A stretch of 64,000 bases of DNA, taken from the NCBI RefSeq assembly GCF_030272615.1, contig NC_081411.1:154464971-154528970 (forward strand). Direction: 5' to 3'. Shown in pieces: positions 58,142-64,000 of this stretch; positions within the stretch are counted from its first letter, which is position 1, and each line of letters starts with the position of its first letter. The DNA comes from Cryptomeria japonica. Lineage: Eukaryota; Streptophyta; Pinopsida; Cupressales; Cupressaceae. The notes under the pieces are model-generated. The model was not told the DNA's origin. It did no database searches and was given only the letters and a program-made list of their open reading frames with translations. Both the position numbers and the translations under genes were made by a program.

Positions 58142-59624
58142 TGTATGCTCGGATGTGTGGTGATCAAAATACTAACATTAAGATAAAAAAGGCCAACATA
58201 CCAATGAAAATTTTGAGTACAAAGGCTAACTAAGTTTAAAATAGTTTAAACAAGTTAAATTCCCAAGATGTGTCTCATTGTTCTCTATCTCATAGGATCC
58301 CTAAAGCCAATGTTTTTCTCTCAGATCATTGAGAAAATGACACAGGAATGACAACTCCAAGAACGAGTGATATTGTGATTTATGTGCATGAATTTGATCT
58401 AAGATCTATATGATATGCTTAAGCTATGATACCAAGCTACGTTGAAGATAATGATATGATAAAGATATTAACAAAATTACACTAACATGCTATACTAACA
58501 TGGATATACTATGATATGAAATGATTCTAAATGCTAAAATGTTATTCTAACAAAGAGAAGCTAAAATTCTTGATATAATTAGACCATAATATAGATGCAT
58601 AAAGCTTGGATGATGGAATATGAATAAAGGGAGCTCTATTTATAGAGGAAATAGGGAAATGGATGGTTAAGATTGGATAATCTTAACAACGGATAGGATT
58701 AAAAGTTACTCAATCCATGTTTACAATTTTCACCAGTGAAATGGTGACAATTGTCAACAAGAGGTGGCTTGAGAGGAGATGTAAGAGGCATTAAATGCCC
58801 GAGAATACATGAGGGTCACCCTAGGAGGATGTGGTTAGGGTTAGGTTAGTGTTAATTAGGATTAACTAGTGGATAAACCTTTTACCCAAGAGGTAAACTC
58901 TTGTGCAGGGGTTAAAGGGATAACTAGGGTCAAAGCAATGAGTGCTTGATGAGACCCCTGAGTTAGATGAGGGTTAAGTTAGAGAGAAATTCTCTAACCA
59001 AGGGGTAAGGTTGAGTTAACCATTAATGGTTTGAAAGACTTTGAAGGTTAACTTGTAAGAACCTTACAAATTTGGGGAACTCAACAAGTTAACTTGTTGA
59101 AGAGATAAAGTCTTTAATGCATTTAGAAGACTTTCTTCCAAATTTGAGAAGTGACTTCCCCAAATTTAGGGATGTGATATGATTGGAAGAATTAAGGCTA
59201 GTTAAGTGGGATTAGGGGGATTCTAGAAGAATGTTTATGATGCAAGTGGGAAATGTAGGAATATGCAAATGGGAGGAAATAAGATTTTAATTAAAATAAA
59301 AATGTTTTATTTCAACTAAAATGGTTGCAACTTGCATTTGTTGGAAAATGCAAGTGGGGGGGGGGGGGGGTTATAAATAAATTTGATTTATTTATATGCA
59401 ATGATGATTTTAATTAAATGCAAATTTAATTAAAATGGTGAAAAGGGGATTTAATTAAATAAAGTGATTTATTTAATTAAAGGTTAGAAAGTGGTTAGAT
59501 GAATTTAATTAAATAAATTGAATAATTTATTTAATCAAATAGATGAAAATGGAGAAATTAATTATGTGGTTTAAATAAATATTAAATATTTATTTAACTA
59601 GATGGTCATATTTATACGTCTACA
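58142..59624 (-). repeat. Tat-3 5' LTR
   Basis: On the minus strand TGTAGACGTATAAATATG (from 59624) to CCGAGCATACA (58142), 1483 bp, followed by the primer site. A run of 15 G lies at 59356-59370, next to alternating TTTAATTAAA stretches. The element continues leftward through gag to RNase H. ATATG follows at 59625 as one side of a possible target duplication; the other side is not in the window. Confidence 0.8.
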
Positions 59625-60334
59625 ATATGCAATCCTAAGAATCCACTTTGGAAAAGGTGTGTATTCTTAGTCCTCTTATCTTTCCAAGATGTCATCTTTA
59701 TTAAGGATCTCCTCTACTCTTGGAGGTAGATATCTTTAGCAAACATCTCTTTATCCTTTGTTAATCATACACCCCTCAAAAGGATCCCTTTACATTTGTT
59801 GCAAGATATCTCTTTTACAATTATATCTTCCTTTCTTAAAGAAATGAATCCTACTCAGGAGTCTTTCTTTCTAGCTTGTAATGCATGCATTATTGATTAG
59901 CAAATATCTCCTTGGTGTTGAAGGTGGGTATCCTTGTTTGTGTCTTCCTTAAGACATCAACATAGGACTATGTTGACAACTTAAGGAGGGGGGCATATAT
60001 GTGGCCTCCTGGTTGCATTTTTTACTGTCAGTTATCAATATGGGATTGTTACATACTCATGTTTCATCCCTATTATGTCTATCATTCATGGGATAATTGA
60101 ATCCTCATGCATAATCCTCATTTAATTTATCAATATGGGATTGTTGCATCCTCATGCATCATCCTCAATTTATGCATTATTACATGTCTTAAACAGGTTG
60201 AAGCACACTAAAAAATAGAGCAAAGACTCTTACACGGGGTGCTATACACTTGAAACGAGACATCACTTGCACACACACACGAGGATGGGTGGAACTAGCT
60301 AAAAACAACTAGAATATTCTTACTCTCCTCCCCA

Positions 60335-60485
60335 CATGGATCACTTAGATAAAAAAGTCTAGGGGCGAGTTGTCCATGTCATTTTTGATCATGGATCACC
60401 TAGATAAAAACATCTAGGGTTGAGTAGTCCACGCCCTCCCTCATCATTCTTCTCATGGATCACCTGGATAAACACCTCTAGAGTG
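60335..60485 (+). repeat. Hairpin units in the element J 3' region
   Basis: Units at 60335-60378 and 60390-60433 and a partial one from 60454. CATGGA pairs TCCATG (TCCACG in unit 2) and the inner stem is CTTAGA with TCTAGG or CCTAGAT with ATCTAGG. Loops (AAAAAAG, AAAAAC) differ from those of element I. Confidence 0.72.
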
Positions 60486-60883
60486 TATTCTTGTTCTCTC
60501 TTCTTCCTCTCATGGACTCATAGTTTTGCTATTGATAGTTCATGGATGATGCTTTCTTTTCTCTTTTATGTGATCACATGTGTTCATGAGATGGCATTTT
60601 TTTGAAGAATGATATTAGTTATTAAGACATTTTGATATCGAGGTCTCTTCGGCTAGTTGACTTGAGGTCTTGTTTTTGGTCTTTAGCTTTTGTGTCTTGT
60701 GTATTTTTCCTTTGTTTGCCTTATTTATTTTTGTCTTCTTTTTGTGTGCCCTTGCATATGATTGAGTGAGTTAAGATCCTAAGATTGGGGGTTTGGTTCC
60801 TCGAAATCAGTGTTATCTTATACTCAAGATTTTGTTCCACATTCCTCATCTCCTTCATCTCTCTTTCTTCTACTTTACCGTGA

Positions 60884-61844
60884 GGGTAAAAGTACAAAGC
60901 TATGTCACACTTTTATAAAGGAAATGGTCAATGTTGATTCAAATTTTTAAAGTAAATCAATAGAAATTGAAATATATGTTTTAAATTTTGAAATGATGTA
61001 AACTAATAAAATTTATATTCTTTTGTCTATTTTATGTTTGTAATTTTAACAAAATTTTAAAAATTTATTTGAATCTAGTTTTTTATCAAGTAAACATGAT
61101 AATTTAGTTGCTGATAAAATGCTGAAATTGAAGTTACACCAGCCATTGCACTTTAATTAGTAAATTTTACTTTCTTTTAATCATTTTTTTTGTGTATATT
61201 GATAACTTGAAACTTTGGTGCAGGGATATAGTTTTTTACTATTTTTTATAAATATATATTTTTCAATAAATTTGAAAAGTTGCGTGTGCTCAAATATAAC
61301 TCTTTCCAATTCCCACCAGTTTTTTTTCTTACTTATTTATCCAAATTAAAAAGAATTATTCCATCTTGACATAGATTCCTTTCTCTACTGCATCATATTT
61401 TTTTAAATAAGTTTTAGTATTTTTCCTTGACAATATAATCAACCCTATATTTTAGTGCTAATGCCCTACTTCCATTAAAAATAAAATATAAAATATAAAA
61501 AGTAATTAAAATATTAAAAGATATATATTTTTGAAAATTCACTTATAGATCTATAAAAGGGTATTTTTACATTTCAAAACAAATATTATTTATAAGAGTA
61601 GGAGTTGTTAAAACATCGAGTTTTTTAATTTTTAATTTTTTTTTCTAATTAGACCCAAAGTGGTATAAAATATACATTTAGTACATACTTCCAATTGGAA
61701 AAGTTGTGGTCCACATATAAATTAACTATAATGAATTTATATAGACCATATGTTTGACTAAAATTTATTTTTAGTTAGAATTACTTAAATTCGCTTGTGT
61801 TGATAAGTTAGCCTGAAACGTGACACGGTTTTGTGCTTTTACCC
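60884..61844 (-). mobile_element. Terminal-inverted-repeat element, copy 2 (961 bp)
   Basis: Full-length relative of 7679-8632 in inverted orientation. Ends GGGTAAAAGTACAAAGCTA and the inverse of GGGTAAAAGCACAAAACCG. Flanks GTGA at 60880-60883 and 61845-61848 form a 4-bp target duplication. AT-rich, no ORF. It sits in element J, 31 bp before the polypurine tract. Confidence 0.87.
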
Positions 61845-61890
61845 GTGAGTATTTGCATAAGCTCATACTCCCCCTAAAGTGGGGGCTAAA

Positions 61891-63060
61891 TGTAGTGTCC
61901 TAAAATTGTACCCTTTGCGATTTTGATCGCATTTGAGCCCCTCACCTTTGTGTTCTTATATGCATGCTTGATCGGGATCTATATATGCCTCCCCCATGCA
62001 ACAAACATCATATTTTAACACTTTACCTTGTTGGGACCCCTTGTCCTTGCCCTAAATTGGGGTAAGACTAGGGCATGACATATTGGTCCTCACCAAGACC
62101 ATGACACCATGCCACGGTCCTCCTTAATTGGGCACTAATTTGAACCCTTGGCCCTATCTCAAATTTGAGAAATAAATTTTTTCCCATGTCAGCCTATGTC
62201 AAAAAATTAATATGTTTGACAACAGGAAAGTATATAAGCATGTATTCCCCTCTCATTTGACAATAAGGTAATAAGGTGGAGATCATTGTAAGGCAAGGAG
62301 ACTGCATTCAAGTATTCAAGCATTCATCATCAAGCACTCTTCAAGGCTGCATATTCTTCATCTATTTATTGGAGTAACATTACATCATTCATTTGCTAGC
62401 ATGTGTGTGTGATTAGGGTTTTGTCATGTTCTTTCCATTTCATACAACATATGTGATTACATTCAAGAAGAAAAACATCATTATTAGTCATTGCAGATCT
62501 AAGGTATACCTTTCCATTATTTACTTTAATATTTACAATATTTTATTTAAGGTTGATTCCTTAACCGAGGTTTGGATTAGGCAAACCCCTATTCCCAACA
62601 CATTTCCCTCTCTTTCTGTGTGCAACAAACAAGTGCGCAGTTGTAATTCTAGAAATAAGCTTTAGACACAGAGATGGAAAACCCATTTTTGACGATCAGG
62701 AATTTTGGAGGACCAAGAGTAAAATAGCCCTGGTCCCTACTATTTTTGGCAGTTTTTGTAGAGCAACTCCAAATCATCTTGTACTTCTCAGATCCAGGTG
62801 TATGAAGAAATTCTGAATGCATAGCTCATTGTTTCTACATATTTTCTTTCAAATCTCAACATTTTACACTATTCCAATAATTCAACTTGCAAAAGAGGAA
62901 AACCCAAATCAATCCAATCCACTCAGTATTCAGTCCTTATCTTATTTAAGATTGGATCTAGTGGATTCATCTCCTTTTTTGAATGTAAAGTCTTCCAAGT
63001 GAAAATTGCCTTAGTAATTTCTCCCTTCCATGTGGTGAATTTTCTAAGCTCAAATTATCC
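61891..63060 (+). repeat. Element J 3' LTR (start certain, end not found)
   Basis: TGTAGTGTCCTAAAATTGTA follows the polypurine tract; element I begins TGTAGCGTCGTAAATTGTA at the same place. The later GGTTTGGATTAGGCAAACCC near 62570 corresponds to GGTTTGACTAAGGCAAAACC of LTR I. The right end was not located; it may lie in or beyond the microsatellite. Confidence 0.65.
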
Positions 63061-63063
63061 ACT

Positions 63064-63440
63064 TTATAGTATGTATGATACGCATGTATGTGTGTACATG
63101 TGTCTATGTATGTATGTGTGAGTATGTGTGTATGTGTATGTGTATGATACATATGTGTGTATGTGTGTATGTGTGTATGTATGTGTGTATGTGTGTATGT
63201 GTGTGAATGCATGTATGTGTATATATGTATGTGTGTATGTGTGTGTATGGGTGTATGTGTGTGTATGTGTGTGCATGTATGTGTATGCATGTGTATGTAT
63301 GTGTGTATCTATGTATGATACATATGTGTGTGTATGCATGTCTATGTGTGTTTGTGTGTATATTTGTGTGTGTACGTGTGTGTATGTGTGTGTATATGTA
63401 TGTATGTATGCATGTGTGTGTATCTATATAATATGTATGG
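63064..63440. repeat. TG/TATG-rich microsatellite, about 375 bp
   Basis: Irregular alternation of TGTG and TATG with a few ATACA interruptions. Every frame on both strands is open through much of it; none is a gene. Confidence 0.95.
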
Positions 63441-64000
63441 TTCTCATACAACACATGGAGGCATTAGATTGGTTAAGGGGACCATTCATTATCAATTAAC
63501 AAGAGAGTCATTATCAACTAAGTATATTAGTTAAGCGGACCATTCATGTTCATTTTGTATTTGGACTTGACAAGTAGAATAACTTAAACATGTATGCATA
63601 TTTAAAGTTGGGTCCAATTCACTTGACATATATGTGCACATGGGCATGTGTATTTAGGGGTTTGCAGATTTGTATTGCTTCTCAATAGTAATTTGTCCAA
63701 TGGGCAATAAAAGGACTAGATTAGAAAAGTATTATTGAGTAAAAGAGACAAAAAAGGGTTACAACACCTACTCAAGAACAAGTTCCCATTGACGATGAAG
63801 TGGTTGCAATTCAGGAAAGACAAGAAATTGGTCCCACTCAATCATTAACATGCATGTCTTTGAATTTAAATGATCTCTCAAGATAGGTACATCTATTTAA
63901 ATCTTAAAATACCCAAGTGTGACCATGTGTAGGAGCAGAAGGAGCTTGCAAATCTCCTCATATCTCCAATGGAATAGGACGCTGTATATAATTCAAAATT
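63441..64000. other. Unassigned sequence at the window end
   Basis: No gene, repeat or recognisable LTR feature seen. It could be the rest of LTR J or flanking DNA. Confidence 0.4.

Larger units (their letters stand above)
59625..61890 (+). mobile_element. Element J 3' internal region (relative of element I)
   Basis: No ORF of note. The order and content match the element I 3' region: AAGATATCTC...TTAAAG, GGTGGGTATCCTTGTT, GGGGGGCATATATG, AGACTCTTA, hairpin units, and the polypurine tract AAAGTGGGGGCTAAA (61876-61890). Similarity is moderate, so I and J are diverged families. The left end abuts the Tat-3 LTR, which probably inserted into J. It contains terminal-inverted-repeat copy 2. Confidence 0.75.

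Noticed and set aside
63064-63500. Several long open frames on both strands
   Set aside because: All lie in the TG/TATG microsatellite and give low-complexity His/Thr or Tyr/Val/Cys repeats.

Overview
The window is a stack of nested long terminal repeat (LTR) retrotransposons from a land plant. I recognise no cellular gene, tRNA, rRNA or CRISPR array. A plant is indicated by Ty1/copia elements primed from initiator-Met tRNA, by Ty3/gypsy elements of the Tat type (two RNase H domains, a protease next to a G-patch), by a plant mobile domain (PMD) reading frame, and by TTTAGGG/AAACCCTA (telobox) motifs inside LTRs. The density of old, nested insertions fits a large, repeat-rich genome such as a conifer, but the species cannot be fixed from this sequence.

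Layout. 1-3987: 3' part of Copia-A (pol and 3' LTR). 3988-20835: a decayed minus-strand Tat element (Tat-1) with a PMD-like reading frame on the opposite strand (4026-5678), a 954-bp terminal-inverted-repeat element (7679-8632), integrase (9278-10504), a complete inserted Copia-B (10510-18212), RNase H domains (18213-19208) and an inserted Copia LTR (19228-20662). 20836-23509: 5'-truncated Copia-D. 23510-34616: 5'-truncated Copia-E, whose 3' LTR is split by element I (25528-33982). Element I has near-identical 1674-bp LTRs, a perfect 5-bp target duplication and one long ORF (protease plus G-patch) but no reverse transcriptase or integrase. 34617 to about 47270: minus-strand Tat-2, its 5' LTR split by a complete minus-strand Copia-G (41537-46910). 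About 47270-49638: a minus-strand LTR element H (LTR, primer site, repetitive leader). 49639-59624: minus-strand Tat-3 with its 5' LTR and an inserted solo Copia LTR (56619-58072). 59625-64000: 3' region and 3' LTR start of element J, a diverged relative of I, carrying the second copy of the terminal-inverted-repeat element (60884-61844) and a TG-rich microsatellite.

How it fits together. Insertions nest as B in Tat-1, I in E, G in Tat-2, and a solo LTR in Tat-3. Tat and Copia coding regions are broken by stops and frameshifts. In the Copia frames and the PMD frame the stops are strongly biased to TAG, the footprint expected from C-to-T change at methylated CAG (CHG) sites. Element I looks youngest and keeps a 3-kb ORF; it would depend on another element for reverse transcription and integration. 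The most interesting signals are the PMD frame antisense to Tat-1, the coding but RT-less element I, repeated hairpin units shared by the 3' regions of I and J, a TAG at the same integrase/RT junction in three Copia elements, and a two-copy terminal-inverted-repeat family with 4-bp target duplications.
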